Part shown: piece after piece, positions 44,146 to 53,959 of the stretch
Numbering within the stretch: position 1 is the stretch's first letter
Layout of the letters: each line of letters opens with the position of its first letter
Assembly: GCF_028598555.1 (NCBI RefSeq)
Contig: NZ_JAQRFN010000004.1
Span: 186,001-250,000 of the forward strand
Source: Xenorhabdus anantnagensis
GTDB lineage: Bacteria > Pseudomonadota > Gammaproteobacteria > Enterobacterales > Enterobacteriaceae
Direction: 5' to 3'
Length of the DNA stretch: 64,000 nt
Position numbers and translations under genes: made by a program
The notes under the pieces: generated by a model
Seen by the model: only the letters and a program-made list of their open reading frames with translations
Databases searched by the model: none
What the model was told of the DNA's origin: nothing

Positions 44146-44976
44146 CTAGACAGTGTATTTGGCCAAGTCTTTAGGGGTTATTTTTTTGGACACATTGTCT
44201 TTATTAATAGATAAAACTATCTTTCCATGTAATCCATCCAATGGACTATCACCTATTTTTTTTACTGTCAGAATTGCAGCTCTATTTTTGACGCCAGAAA
44301 AGATGGAATCATCTTCATTTTTAAGCCTATCAATATCCCTTGGAGAATACATATCATTAATCATTATTTCTTTAGATATATCCTCAGGGAAATATAGTTG
44401 ACCCACAAAATAGAATTTATCGTCCTGTCTTTTTTGTACACTCGCATTCCTTGCTGATAAATGGATATGTATAGCTCTTCCAGCATAAAATCCAGGGAAA
44501 ATTGTAGTGAATCTGACTATGCCTTCTTTGTCTGTCCTTTGTGCCCCACGAAGAAATGTGCTTTCATCAGTTCTTGAAATCGTCCCTATATTATCAGATG
44601 GAGCCTCGAGGTCTGGGTTTATGTATTTCCAACCTGAATACTTTCCCATTGCATTACAGTGCCATATATCAATAAGGATATCATCTAAAGGTTTACAGGT
44701 TACAGAATCAATGACTTTTATTGTCAATAAAAGAGGTATTCCTGATTCATCTTCTGTTATATTCCTTCTCAGCAGTTTGTTATTTATAAAATATGGACCT
44801 GACATTTCCTCTGGGGTCATCTCGCAAACGCCTATATCAATAATATCAATACCATCCCCTTTCTTTTCTTGACTTTGCGAAGAGGCGAAAACTCCTGCTG
44901 GAATCAGAGGTAATAATGAAAATACTGCACCAGTAACACTCGCTTGTTTCAGAAAAAGTCTTCTTTCATTTTTCAT
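44146..44976 (-). CDS. Tat-exported intradiol dioxygenase-like protein
   Basis: 276 residues. The N terminus KNERRLFLKQASVTGAVFSL is a twin-arginine signal (RRLFLK), so the folded, probably iron-loaded protein is exported. The body matches intradiol ring-cleavage dioxygenases: SGPYF, DIWHCNAMGKYSGW and GFYAGRAIHIHLSA give the two Tyr and two His iron ligands. Exported members of unknown substrate exist in many bacteria; cleavage of catechol-like compounds outside the cytoplasm is the natural guess. Single gene with a poor context. Confidence 0.8.
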   Translation of the reverse strand: MKNERRLFLKQASVTGAVFSLLPLIPAGVFASSQSQEKKGDGIDIIDIGVCEMTPEEMSGPYFINNKLLRRNITEDESGIPLLLTIKVIDSVTCKPLDDILIDIWHCNAMGKYSGWKYINPDLEAPSDNIGTISRTDESTFLRGAQRTDKEGIVRFTTIFPGFYAGRAIHIHLSARNASVQKRQDDKFYFVGQLYFPEDISKEIMINDMYSPRDIDRLKNEDDSIFSGVKNRAAILTVKKIGDSPLDGLHGKIVLSINKDNVSKKITPKDLAKYTV

Positions 44977-45310
44977 AAAGTGGCTCCTTATATGTCATTT
45001 AATAATATGATTTGTTGTCTAGTAAATGGGTAAGCCATAGTTTAATCTGTGGATTCAAATAAGTGTAGCGGCTCATGTTTGAAATTGCTTCGCCCCCGTT
45101 TAGCCAGTAAGCCAGCTGTTTTTCTTGTTTATCGCTCTCTGAATCACATCATTAGCACCAACCATTAATGACATTATTTGATTCTCCATTTATTTTAAGG
45201 CTGACGTATTGCTCTTTGCTCTATTTTATTGATTGTGTTTTGTAGCCCATGCATGTAATTTGAAATATGAATAATAAATAACACATACATTTTATGGCAA
45301 TAAAATAAAA
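44977..45310. other. Intergenic region with coding debris
   Basis: No intact gene. A minus-strand frame (45148 to 44999) gives 49 residues resembling a protein end (QLAYWLNGGEAISNMSRYTY) but has no start and is preceded by stops, so it is probably a remnant. The promoter of the dioxygenase-like gene must also be here. Confidence 0.35.
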
Positions 45311-45345
45311 AAAAGAGCTTCATGTTATAACATGAAGCTTTTGGT
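45311..45345 (-). terminator. Rho-independent terminator of pntAB
   Basis: The 24-bp palindrome at 45316-45339 (AGCTTCATGTT and its complement) is followed on the minus strand by a long T run, 50 bp past the pntB stop. Confidence 0.9.
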
Positions 45346-45388
45346 TATTTAGGCTATTTGAAATCTATTAATCCATTGGGTATAACAG

Positions 45389-46777
45389 TTATAAAGCTCG
45401 AAGAATTGCTTCTACACTCTCTTTAGCATCACCAAACAGCATTTGTGTATTTTCTTTGAAGAATAATGGGTTTTGTACCCCAGCATACCCTGTATTCATA
45501 GAACGCTTAAACACGATGACGTTTTGGGCTTTCCAAACTTCCAATATCGGCATTCCAGCTATAGGGCTTGAAGGATCTTCCTGAGCGGCCGGGTTTACGG
45601 TGTCATTTGCCCCGATGACTAAAACCGTATCAGTTTCAGAAAAATCATCATTAATTTCATCCATTTCCAAGACAATATCGTAAGGAACTCTAGCCTCTGC
45701 AAGCAGCACATTCATATGCCCCGGCAAACGTCCCGCAACAGGATGAATACCAAAACGAACATTGATACCCTTATCACGCAATTTTGCTGTAATGTCATGA
45801 ACGGGATACTGTGCTTGTGCAACTGCCATGCCATAGCCTGGAGTAATGATTACTGATGTGGAGTTTTTCAGCAGTTCAGCAACGTCTTCCGCCGTTGTTC
45901 CACGATATTCTCCCATATCGTGTTCATCACTGGATGAAGCACTATCTGTACCGAAACCGCCAGCTATGACGTTGATAAAGGAACGGTTCATCGCTTTGCA
46001 CATAATATAAGAAAGAATTGCTCCCGAAGAACCCACTAACGCACCAGTGACTATCAGCAAGTCATTACTTAGCATGAAACCTGCCGCCGCCGCTGCCCAG
46101 CCTGAATATGAGTTCAGCATGGAAATAACGACAGGCATGTCCGCCCCACCAATGGAAGCAACTAAATGCCAGCCAAAAGCGAGTGCGATGGCTGTCATCA
46201 CCAGTAAGGTGAAAACTTGTAAGCCAACACTTTCTGTTTTTATAAAAGTGAACATTAATATCAGAGATACAATCAATGCTGCCAGATTAAGTTTATGTCG
46301 GTGTGGCAACATCAATGGCTTGGAAGATATTTTTCCACGTAATTTACCGAATGCCACAACCGAGCCAGTAAATGTTACGGCACCAATAAATACCCCAAGG
46401 AAAACTTCTGTCAGATGAATATTTTCCATAATGGGCGTAGCAAAAATATCATGGGTAATAAAGCTATTGAAACCAACCAAAACTGCCGCCAAACCGACAA
46501 AGCTGTGCAGGATAGCAACTAATTCTGGCATTTCGGTCATTTCGACTTTTTTGGCGAGGCGAATACCAACGACTGCACCGATGATCATTGCTAAAATAAT
46601 CCAACCCACTTTACCTGTATCAGGCCCTAAAATAGTGGCAATCAACGCAATCGCCATACCAACGATGCCAAGAATGTTACCGCGTTTGGAGCTTTCGTGG
46701 CGGGAAAGCCCGGCAAGACTGAAAATGAACAAAATGGCGGCAACAATATATGCTGCTGTAACTATTCCGTTTGACAT
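45389..46777 (-). CDS. pntB: NAD(P) transhydrogenase subunit beta
   Basis: 462 residues. About nine membrane segments form most of the proton channel (about 1-250). The cytoplasmic NADP(H)-binding domain III follows, with the [13 protein letters not shown] motif and [20 protein letters not shown]. With PntA it makes the proton-translocating transhydrogenase that reduces NADP+ with NADH. It starts 10 bp after pntA with AGGGG before its ATG, so the two are one operon. Confidence 0.97.
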   Translation of the reverse strand: MSNGIVTAAYIVAAILFIFSLAGLSRHESSKRGNILGIVGMAIALIATILGPDTGKVGWIILAMIIGAVVGIRLAKKVEMTEMPELVAILHSFVGLAAVLVGFNSFITHDIFATPIMENIHLTEVFLGVFIGAVTFTGSVVAFGKLRGKISSKPLMLPHRHKLNLAALIVSLILMFTFIKTESVGLQVFTLLVMTAIALAFGWHLVASIGGADMPVVISMLNSYSGWAAAAAGFMLSNDLLIVTGALVGSSGAILSYIMCKAMNRSFINVIAGGFGTDSASSSDEHDMGEYRGTTAEDVAELLKNSTSVIITPGYGMAVAQAQYPVHDITAKLRDKGINVRFGIHPVAGRLPGHMNVLLAEARVPYDIVLEMDEINDDFSETDTVLVIGANDTVNPAAQEDPSSPIAGMPILEVWKAQNVIVFKRSMNTGYAGVQNPLFFKENTQMLFGDAKESVEAILRAL

Positions 46778-46787
46778 AAGTTACCCC

Positions 46788-48323
46788 TTATCCTTTACGA
46801 AACATTTTCAGCATACGTTGGGTGACAGTAAAGCCACCAAAAATATTGATGCTGGCAATTAACACCGCAATGAATGAGAAGAAACTCACCCATCCCCCTT
46901 CACCAATTTGCAGTACGGCCCCAACCACAATAATTCCGGAAATAGCGTTGGTGACAGACATCAATGGTGTGTGTAACGAATGACTGACATTCCAGACAAC
47001 GTAATAACCCACCACACAGGACAAGGCAAAAACGGTAAAATGAGATAAAAATTCTTTCGGTGCAATATGTGCCAACCAGCCATACAGGATTATCGCTAGC
47101 GCAAATATTCCATACTTAAGCCACGAAGATTTGGGCTTTTCTGTCGGTTTTTCCTCTTTTTTTTCTGATATCGGTTTGGCAGTTGCTGGCTGAGCTGAAA
47201 CTTGGATTGGTGGCGCGGGCCATGTGATTTCACCTGCTTTAATGACAGTGACGCCACGAACTACAACATCATCAAAATCAACAACGATTTCTCCGTTTTT
47301 CTCTTTGCACAGTAATTTCAATAAATTGACAAGGTTTGTTCCATAGAGTTGTGATGATTGGGTGGGTAGTCGGCTGGGCAAGTCGGTATAACCGATAACT
47401 TTCACACCATTTGGTGTCACGACGAGTTTATCAGCCTCCGTATATTCACAGTTGCCTCCATTTTGGGCAGCCAGATCAACAATCACGCTGCCTGGTTTCA
47501 TAGAATCAACCATTTCTTTTGTAATAAGCAGCGGTGCAGGTTTCCCCGGAATCAAGGCGGTTGTAACGATAATATCGACTTCTTTTGCTTGAGCAGCAAA
47601 CAATTCCATTTCTGCTTTGATAAAGGCTTCTGACATCACTTTCGCGTAACCATCGCCATTGCCTGCCTCTTCTTTGAAATTCAATTCCAAAAATTCGGCT
47701 CCCATGCTTTGTACTTGTTCCTTAACTTCCGGGCGTGTATCAAAAGCACGGACAACTGCACCAAGGCTGCCTGCTGCCCCAATGGCAGCCAATCCAGCAA
47801 CACCTGCTCCAATAATCATCACCTTGGCTGGTGGTACTTTGCCTGCTGCTGTAATCTGCCCCGTGAAAAAACGACCAAACTCATGGGCAGCTTCAACAAT
47901 GGCACGATAACCAGCAATATTCGCCATTGAGCTAAGAGCATCTAAAGATTGTGCGCGAGAAATTCGTGGAACTGCATCCATGGACAGAGCAGTAATCTTG
48001 CGCTCGGCAAGTTTTTCCATTAACTCCGAATTTTGCGCTGGCCAGATAAAACTAATCAGCGTAGCACCTTCTTTCATCAAAGCAATTTCATCATCTTCAG
48101 GGGCATTTACTTTTAAAATGATATCTGATTGCCAAATCTGGTGGCTTTCTACTATATCAGCCCCTGCTTTTTGATAAGCCATATTATCAAAACTGGCAAG
48201 TTGCCCTGCTCCCGTCTCAACTGTGACGTTAAATCCCAATTTACGCAATTGCTCCACGGTTGATGGTGTGGCAGCAACGCGTGCTTCGTTGGAAAGTCGC
48301 TCTTTTGGTACACCAATATGCAT
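46788..48323 (-). CDS. pntA: NAD(P) transhydrogenase subunit alpha
   Basis: 511 residues. The soluble NAD(H)-binding domain I (about 1-380) contains the Rossmann loop [20 protein letters not shown], the [19 protein letters not shown] segment contacting domain III, and the mobile-loop Tyr region ([13 protein letters not shown]). A linker rich in Lys, Glu and Pro and four membrane segments follow. AAGGAAAC precedes the ATG. First gene of pntAB; divergent from ydgH as in E. coli. Confidence 0.97.
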   Translation of the reverse strand: MHIGVPKERLSNEARVAATPSTVEQLRKLGFNVTVETGAGQLASFDNMAYQKAGADIVESHQIWQSDIILKVNAPEDDEIALMKEGATLISFIWPAQNSELMEKLAERKITALSMDAVPRISRAQSLDALSSMANIAGYRAIVEAAHEFGRFFTGQITAAGKVPPAKVMIIGAGVAGLAAIGAAGSLGAVVRAFDTRPEVKEQVQSMGAEFLELNFKEEAGNGDGYAKVMSEAFIKAEMELFAAQAKEVDIIVTTALIPGKPAPLLITKEMVDSMKPGSVIVDLAAQNGGNCEYTEADKLVVTPNGVKVIGYTDLPSRLPTQSSQLYGTNLVNLLKLLCKEKNGEIVVDFDDVVVRGVTVIKAGEITWPAPPIQVSAQPATAKPISEKKEEKPTEKPKSSWLKYGIFALAIILYGWLAHIAPKEFLSHFTVFALSCVVGYYVVWNVSHSLHTPLMSVTNAISGIIVVGAVLQIGEGGWVSFFSFIAVLIASINIFGGFTVTQRMLKMFRKG

Positions 48324-48713
48324 AATGTTTCCTTCTTTAAGAATGAAATATTGCTGATTATTACCTTGTTGAAGCCTATTTAACGATTAGATTGATTTTA
48401 TTTCTGCTATCAGCAAAACCTATCAATAGAATATAAAATAGTAACGTAATGAAAATAATGTCAACGAATTATCATAATAAAGTCAGAAAAATCAAAATAG
48501 CCTGTCAATGTAAACAATTATTCAGCTCGTATAACTTACTATATTTATTAAAATTCTCAGTGTCATATACCAAAAATTGGTAATCGTTTCTTTAGAAGGC
48601 ATAATTTCTTGCGACAATTAGCATTATTACATGTAATAATTGCGATCTATGTGATGCATAACAATGTTCAGCACGTTATAAATATTTTAATGCGTAAGGC
48701 GAAAGGATTTTTT
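48324..48713. other. Divergent promoter region of pntA and ydgH
   Basis: 390 bp, AT-rich. In-frame ATG/TTG codons before ydgH lack ribosome sites and would precede its signal peptide, so I treat this as leader. No binding site is clear to me. Confidence 0.5.
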
Positions 48714-49670
48714 ATGAAGCTGAAGACAACGATCATCGCTACTGCGGTGTTCTCGTTAACTACTATTATTACTACTGCACATGCAGCTAAAGAATTGACT
48801 CCAGAACAAGCCGCAGAGCTTAAACCTTTTGAGCGGATCGCAGTCACTGGTCGTTTTAATGCAATCTATGAAGCTGCTGATGCGGTTTCCCGTCAGGCGG
48901 ATAAAAAAGGCGCTGAGAGTTTTTATATTCAAAGTCTCGACGATCTCAATGGACGTGGTAATTTACGTGTTGTAGCCGATTTATACCACAAAGATGCGGA
49001 AAAAGCAGATAAAACACCTAATTATCGCATTTATCGTGGTATCAAAGAGTTACCTAAGACAGAAGCAACCACTTTGGAACCTTTCGATACTGTAACAGTA
49101 AATGGTTATTTCCCTACTGATCCTGATCTGAAAGAAGCCATTGCTAAAGCGGCGAAAAAGAAAGATGCGGCATCTTTCTTTATTGTTCGTGATATCGCAC
49201 CAAATAATGGCGGCAACCAAATAGTCACAGCATATGTTTATAAAGAAGATGCGCCAAAACGTAAGGTTCAATCTAATAAAGCCGTGATTCCGGCCGATTC
49301 TGAATCAGGGCGCCAAGCTTTGGCACAAGGTGGAGAAGAAGCCAAGAAAGTCGAAATTCCAGGCATTGCTTCTTCAACTTCAACAAGCAATGTGGTTGGT
49401 CAATTTTTTGAAACCCAGTCATCAAAAGGTGGGCGTTACACGGTAACTTTACCTAATGGAACAAAAATTCAAGAGTTGAATAAGGCATCAGCAGCTCAGA
49501 TGGTTCCATTTGACTCCATCACCTTCTCTGGTTATTACACTACCGCTCCTGAGGTTTCTTATCAGGTTGCTAAGCGAGCAGCAGAGAAAGGAGCAAAATA
49601 CTACCATATCACTAGAGAATGGCAGTCTAATGGTGGTAACGTTACCATCAGTGCAGATTTATTCAAATAA
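48714..49670 (+). CDS. ydgH: YdgH, periplasmic protein with three DUF1471 (YhcN) domains
   Basis: 318 residues from ATG 48714 (GAAAGGA upstream; E. coli YdgH is of similar length). A signal peptide ends at THAA. Three DUF1471 domains follow, each starting with a LKPFERIAVTG-type strand: residues about 35-115, 120-205 and 265-318. The series is AVTGRFNAIYEAADAVSRQA, TVNGYFPTDPDLKEAIAKAA and TFSGYYTTAPEVSYQVAKRA. Family members are linked to stress, biofilm and host association, but the mechanism is unknown. Confidence 0.93.
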   Translation: MKLKTTIIATAVFSLTTIITTAHAAKELTPEQAAELKPFERIAVTGRFNAIYEAADAVSRQADKKGAESFYIQSLDDLNGRGNLRVVADLYHKDAEKADKTPNYRIYRGIKELPKTEATTLEPFDTVTVNGYFPTDPDLKEAIAKAAKKKDAASFFIVRDIAPNNGGNQIVTAYVYKEDAPKRKVQSNKAVIPADSESGRQALAQGGEEAKKVEIPGIASSTSTSNVVGQFFETQSSKGGRYTVTLPNGTKIQELNKASAAQMVPFDSITFSGYYTTAPEVSYQVAKRAAEKGAKYYHITREWQSNGGNVTISADLFK

Positions 49671-49698
49671 TCACAGTCTTGTAGTTCAGCAATTCATG

Positions 49699-49732
49699 AA
49701 AAAGGCATAAAAAACATTTGTGCCTTTTTTAT
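49699..49732 (+). terminator. Rho-independent terminator of ydgH
   Basis: AAAAAGGCA (49699-49707) pairs with TGCCTTTTT (49721-49729), 13-base loop, ending in a T run. Confidence 0.85.
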
Positions 49733-50211
49733 TGGTTTTTTTGAGTATTTCATCCTCTATCTATAATACAAATTAACAATTAAATAACATTGTAATGCGT
49801 AGTAACTTGCAGATAATTCTCTGTCTAATCTTCTTTTAACTGATGTTAATTACATAATTGTTTATTATTCGTTTCATTTGCGTAAATTTAATATTTAGTA
49901 TTATCAAAAGTGTTTATCTCGTAGTCATTTCTATGTTTATTAAGGTAATAGCACGCATTAGGAAAATTATCTTTAATTTGTTTTCTTATTGATAAACACA
50001 ATTTTATGCATAAAATTTATGTTTTTTTGCATAGTCAACCATTGCATACAATCCTTTCACTCCGTAGAATCGCCCTGTTTTTTTAGATTTATCTACTAAA
50101 TCTTTCCTGCAATCCATAGCATGGATGCAATAAATGTCCAATATGTGTTCGATATTCAGGACAAGTGTTCTGGCTAATCGTCTCGATTATATTATTTTTA
50201 GGAACGTATCT
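49733..50211. other. Intergenic region upstream of ydgI with possible ArgR-type boxes
   Basis: No gene. TATGCATAAAATTTATGT near 50004-50021 matches the ARG-box pattern only partly, and TTTTTGCATAG... follows directly, as expected for paired boxes in front of an arginine/ornithine antiporter gene. Weak evidence. Confidence 0.3.
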
Positions 50212-51603
50212 TTGGAAAAGAAATTAGGCCTTACGTCTCTGACAGCACTGGTACTCAGTTCTATGGTCGGTGCCGGCGTATTCAGTTTGCCGCAAAACAT
50301 GGCACAGGTAGGTAGCCCTGCTGCATTAATGATTGGTTGGGGAATAACAGGCATAGGTATCCTCTTTTTAGCCACATCTTTACTTTTACTTTCACGACTT
50401 CGCCCTGATTTGGATAGCGGTATTTTTACTTATGCAAGAGAAGGTTTTGGAGAATTAGTTGGATTTTGCTCTGCATGGGGATATTGGTTCTGTGCCATTA
50501 TTGCCAATGTTTCTTATTTGGTTATCGTCTTTGCCGCATTAAGTTTTTTCACTGATACTGAACACTCTGTAATCTTTGGTGATGGCAATACTTGGCAATC
50601 CTTGATAGGTGAATCCATCTTACTGTGGTTTGTTCACTGGCTGATACTGCGTGGTGTACAGACGGCCGCCGGAGTCAATCTACTGGCTACAATGGCAAAA
50701 TTATTGCCATTAGGCATATTTATTATCTTAGCTGTCATCGCTTTCAAAATGGATGTGTTCTCTTTTGATTTCAGTGGCGTTGAAATGAGCGTTCCTGTCT
50801 GGCAGCAAGTTAAAGATACAATGTTAATTACGCTATGGGTTTTCATTGGTGTTGAAGGCGCAGTTGTTGTTTCAGCCAGAGCCAGAAAACGCAAGGATAT
50901 TGGTATTGCAACCGTATTGGCTGTTACCTCTGCATTAGGGGTATATGTGCTTATTACACTGCTTTCATTAGGATTGGTTTCCAGACCTGAATTAGCAGCC
51001 ATGCGCAATCCTTCAATGGCAACGCTGATGGTAGGATTAATGGGTTCTTCTGGTCAAATTGTGATTATTGCTGGTTTGATCATTTCTGTTTGTGGAGCTT
51101 ATCTGAGTTGGACAATCATGGCGGCAGAAGTACCATTCATTGCTTCCTTACATGGTTCATTTCCCAAAGTATTCAAGAAACAAAACAGCAAAAAAGCACC
51201 TGAGTCATCACTTTGGATCACAAACAGCGCCATTCAACTTTCTTTGATTTTAATTTGGTTAAGCAGCTGTAATTACAATACATTACTTTCTATTGCGTCA
51301 GAAATGATTCTTGTGCCCTACTTTCTTGTTGGTGCATTTTTAATGAAGGTTGCTTTTCAACGTAGTAATCGTGCTTTACTTACTATTGCATTAGGTGCTT
51401 GTGTTTATGGATTATGGTTACTGTATGCTTCTGGTTTAATGAATCTTTTGCTGTCAGTTGTGCTATATGTTCCCGGATTGTTGGTTTTTTTGTATGCGCG
51501 TAAACAAGATCAGGAAAAATCCCCTTTAAATTTAATAGAAAAACTAGCCATGGTGGTTCTGTTTTTGATAGCGATTCCATCTATGTGGTTGTTAATACAC
51601 TGA
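50212..51603 (+). CDS. ydgI: Arginine/ornithine-type antiporter YdgI
   Basis: 463 residues from TTG 50212, selected because AGGAACG lies eight bases upstream and the E. coli protein begins EKKLGLSALTALVLSSM, as here. The frame extends left to 50134 but those 26 residues are not conserved. About twelve to thirteen membrane segments of the APC basic amino acid/polyamine antiporter family. Blocks such as SMVGAGVFSLPQNMA, LDSGIFTYAREGFGELVGFC and LWVFIGVEGAVVVSARA are nearly identical to YdgI. Position after ydgH is conserved. Confidence 0.93.
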   Translation: MEKKLGLTSLTALVLSSMVGAGVFSLPQNMAQVGSPAALMIGWGITGIGILFLATSLLLLSRLRPDLDSGIFTYAREGFGELVGFCSAWGYWFCAIIANVSYLVIVFAALSFFTDTEHSVIFGDGNTWQSLIGESILLWFVHWLILRGVQTAAGVNLLATMAKLLPLGIFIILAVIAFKMDVFSFDFSGVEMSVPVWQQVKDTMLITLWVFIGVEGAVVVSARARKRKDIGIATVLAVTSALGVYVLITLLSLGLVSRPELAAMRNPSMATLMVGLMGSSGQIVIIAGLIISVCGAYLSWTIMAAEVPFIASLHGSFPKVFKKQNSKKAPESSLWITNSAIQLSLILIWLSSCNYNTLLSIASEMILVPYFLVGAFLMKVAFQRSNRALLTIALGACVYGLWLLYASGLMNLLLSVVLYVPGLLVFLYARKQDQEKSPLNLIEKLAMVVLFLIAIPSMWLLIH

Positions 51604-52462
51604 TAATCATTCATATCATAACTAAGTGGATAGTTTAGTTAAGAGGAGAAGCGTATTTCTCCTCTTTCTTATTTAAGTTTCTTTATTAAGTAGATCAAGT
51701 GTTGTTTTTATTCAATTTGGTTTGTTATATGAAGTTTTGTAGTTAGGTGTTTTTGTTTTGATATTAATTATTATGTTGTAACTAAATAAAGAAACACAGA
51801 TCATTACATGTTCAATACATAAGAATTAATTCTATTTTTATGGTAGTGGTATTTTTTGATGAAATGATAATTCTTCTGTGAATAAGTGCTTATTTGAAAA
51901 GTGTTAATAATACTAAGTTAACTTTATATGGATTAAAATTTCCTTAATTTGATTTAAGTGTGAATTTAACAACCAACATAATCAGAATAACTGATATAAA
52001 AACTATACCTATAAATATCCATCACAAACAAGTAACATTTAGTTAAAAATATAGTAAAAAACAAATCACAAATATATATGTGTCTTACATCACCTTTATT
52101 TTTACAGAACATTTTCAATTAATAGTAAATCTTATAAAACAGAATAAAAGTTCATTAGCATTCGAAAAAAACTACACTTTATGAATAACAATTCTATTAA
52201 ATATAGCTTAACAGTTTAAAAACTCCGAATAATGAGATTAGTCAAATTATTATTTTAATCTTTGTTAATTACTCGCTACTATATTCTTCATCCTTATCCC
52301 TTGATAAGGTAATATGAACTGTTGTTATTTATTTGTTATTTTTTAAGCTGTAAACCTAAGCAATCCACTTGCTGTATTAATGTACGGCCTTAACATTAAC
52401 TTAATAATTTATTTCTCTGCCGAATGCCGAATAAGTTCGTCTGAGATGGGATGTATTAAAAA
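51604..52462. other. AT-rich region between ydgI and the fimbrial operon
   Basis: About 0.86 kb, one of the most AT-rich stretches in the window. It holds a Ter site at 51766-51788 and must contain the fimbrial promoter. I looked for inverted repeats flanking an invertible promoter and saw none. No gene. Confidence 0.55.
51766..51788 (+). other. Ter site (Tus binding), without the locking G-C6 pair
   Basis: ATGTTGTAACTAA is intact, preceded by AATTATT, so position 6 is T rather than G. It should block rightward-moving forks, though the missing G-C6 pair predicts a weaker lock. Confidence 0.85.
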
Positions 52463-52993
52463 ATGAAAACAAAATTACTTATTTCATCTTTATTTGTATC
52501 ATCTGTATTTATGTCCACAGCACACGCTGCCGATGGACAAATCAAGTTTACAGGAAAGATTACCGATACTGCGTGTAAGATAGATTCAAGCTCAGCTAAT
52601 CAAACTGTAAATATGGGGACGATCAGTTCAAATGCATTCAATGGGGTTCATAGTACCTCTGCCCCTACCCGTTTTAGTATAAAATTGTCTGACTGCCCAG
52701 CAAATGTTAAACATGCGCAGGTCAAATTTGATGGGCAAACGGATAGAGCCAGTAATTATCTTTTAGCATTAAACAATAGTAATGGCGAAAGTGCTGCTCA
52801 AGGTGTTGCTATCGCTCTTTATGAAAATGACGGTAACTCAAAAATCAATATGGCTGAAAATTCTCGTTTTCAGAGATTGAGTGGTCAAAAGACCGATGAG
52901 ATGAATTTTGTTGCCAAGTACATAGCAACAACTGATAAAGTGACTCCTGGTTCGGGTGATGCAGTAGCTAACTTTACTATTATCTATAACTAA
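52463..52993 (+). CDS. Major fimbrial subunit
   Basis: 176 residues. The signal peptide ends at AHAA. The mature pilin has the usual GQIKFTGKITDTACKIDSSS start, a disulphide pair (about Cys38 and Cys78, KLSDCP), and a C-terminal beta-zipper ending with penultimate aromatic FTIIYN. It is polymerised by the chaperone and usher encoded next. First and probably most expressed gene of the operon. Confidence 0.9.
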   Translation: MKTKLLISSLFVSSVFMSTAHAADGQIKFTGKITDTACKIDSSSANQTVNMGTISSNAFNGVHSTSAPTRFSIKLSDCPANVKHAQVKFDGQTDRASNYLLALNNSNGESAAQGVAIALYENDGNSKINMAENSRFQRLSGQKTDEMNFVAKYIATTDKVTPGSGDAVANFTIIYN

Positions 52994-53174
52994 GTTAACT
53001 ATATAGCTAACATATTATTCAGTTAAAACAATATTAACTAAATTACCTATAACCAATGGAATTAATGGCAAGGAAGCCAAAACAATATATAGACAATCTA
53101 AAAAATGCCTGTTTGTTTATAACAATAAAAACAAAGTGCATTGGGAAAAAATTTTATTGTTTGGAGCAATCATT

Positions 53175-53861
53175 TTGAAATACTTTCGCATTTTGATTCT
53201 TATTCTCATCTATATTTTCAACACCAATATTGCTCTTGCGGGTGTTGTCATTGGTGGTACACGCGTTGTTTATATTAGTGATCAAAAAGAATCATCCATC
53301 TCTATTAACAATCCAGAAACTGATATTTCTTATCTCATTCAATCGTGGGTTCAAGGCGAACATGATGAAACTAAAGCGCCTTTTATTATCACTCCCCCGC
53401 TTTTTAAATTAACAGCTGGGAATGAGAACATTTTACGCATTGTTAAATCTGGAAATGATTTACCTAATGACAGAGAGTCTTTGTTCTGGCTTAACATCAA
53501 ATCTATTCCTGCTACAACCAAGTCAGAACAAAACCAGTTGCAAATCACAGTGAAATCTCGGTTTAAATTATTCTATCGTCCAGCCAATTTAGCGGACAAC
53601 GCCAGCATGGTTTATAAAGAACTGAAGTTCAAAACTGATGGACATAAACTGATCGCCGAAAACCCTACGCCCTACTATGTTTCTTTTTCTGAGCTATCTA
53701 CCGGCAATGGTGTAAAAAATTATGAAATCCAATCCGCGGGAATGATTCCGCCTTTTGAACAAGCAAGTTGGGATGTTCCTATTAAAAATATCAATCAAGT
53801 GACCTGGAAAACGATTAATGATTTTGGCGGGGTAACGCCAGAAGAAAAACGCTTGTTCTGA
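53175..53861 (+). CDS. Fimbrial periplasmic chaperone
   Basis: 228 residues if started at TTG 53175 (GGAG eight bases upstream), giving a clean signal peptide KYFRILILILIYIFNTNIALA; a GTG at 53136 is the alternative. Two Ig-like domains of the PapD type follow. GVVIGGTRVVYISDQKESSI has the subunit-anchoring Arg, NDRESLFWLNIKSIP is the classic G1-donor loop region with the ESLFWLN signature, and RFKLFYRPANL precedes domain 2. It folds and delivers subunits to the usher. Confidence 0.92.
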   Translation: MKYFRILILILIYIFNTNIALAGVVIGGTRVVYISDQKESSISINNPETDISYLIQSWVQGEHDETKAPFIITPPLFKLTAGNENILRIVKSGNDLPNDRESLFWLNIKSIPATTKSEQNQLQITVKSRFKLFYRPANLADNASMVYKELKFKTDGHKLIAENPTPYYVSFSELSTGNGVKNYEIQSAGMIPPFEQASWDVPIKNINQVTWKTINDFGGVTPEEKRLF

Positions 53862-53880
53862 TCAAAAAATTATAAAATCT

Positions 53881-53928
53881 ATATACCCACTATCGTTCAA
53901 GATACAGCTTGAACGATAGTGGGTATAT
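53881..53928. repeat. Perfect 21-bp inverted repeat between chaperone and usher genes
   Basis: The arms 53881-53901 (beginning ATATACCCACTATCG) and 53908-53928 are exact complements with a 6-base loop ATACAG. The TATACCC...TTCAAG composition resembles dispersed intergenic palindromes I know from this bacterial group. In the fimbrial transcript it would form a strong hairpin and could stabilise or attenuate the upstream mRNA. Confidence 0.9.
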
Positions 53929-53959
53929 CAAAATTAGAAAACTATCTTAGAAAAACATC

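Noticed and set aside
47555-47577. Ter-like GGTTGTAACGATAAT inside pntA
   Set aside because: It resembles weak E. coli TerF only at GTTGTAACGA; in a conserved coding region, so likely chance.
48609-48713. 35-residue N-terminal extension of ydgH
   Set aside because: Would precede the signal peptide; ATG 48714 has a good ribosome site and gives the usual length.
50134-50211. N-terminal extension of ydgI
   Set aside because: Not conserved with E. coli YdgI; the TTG at 50212 has a well-placed ribosome site.
51604-52462. Possible phase-variable invertible fimbrial promoter
   Set aside because: No pair of inverted repeats flanking a promoter was found, and the nearest recombinase is 8 kb away.
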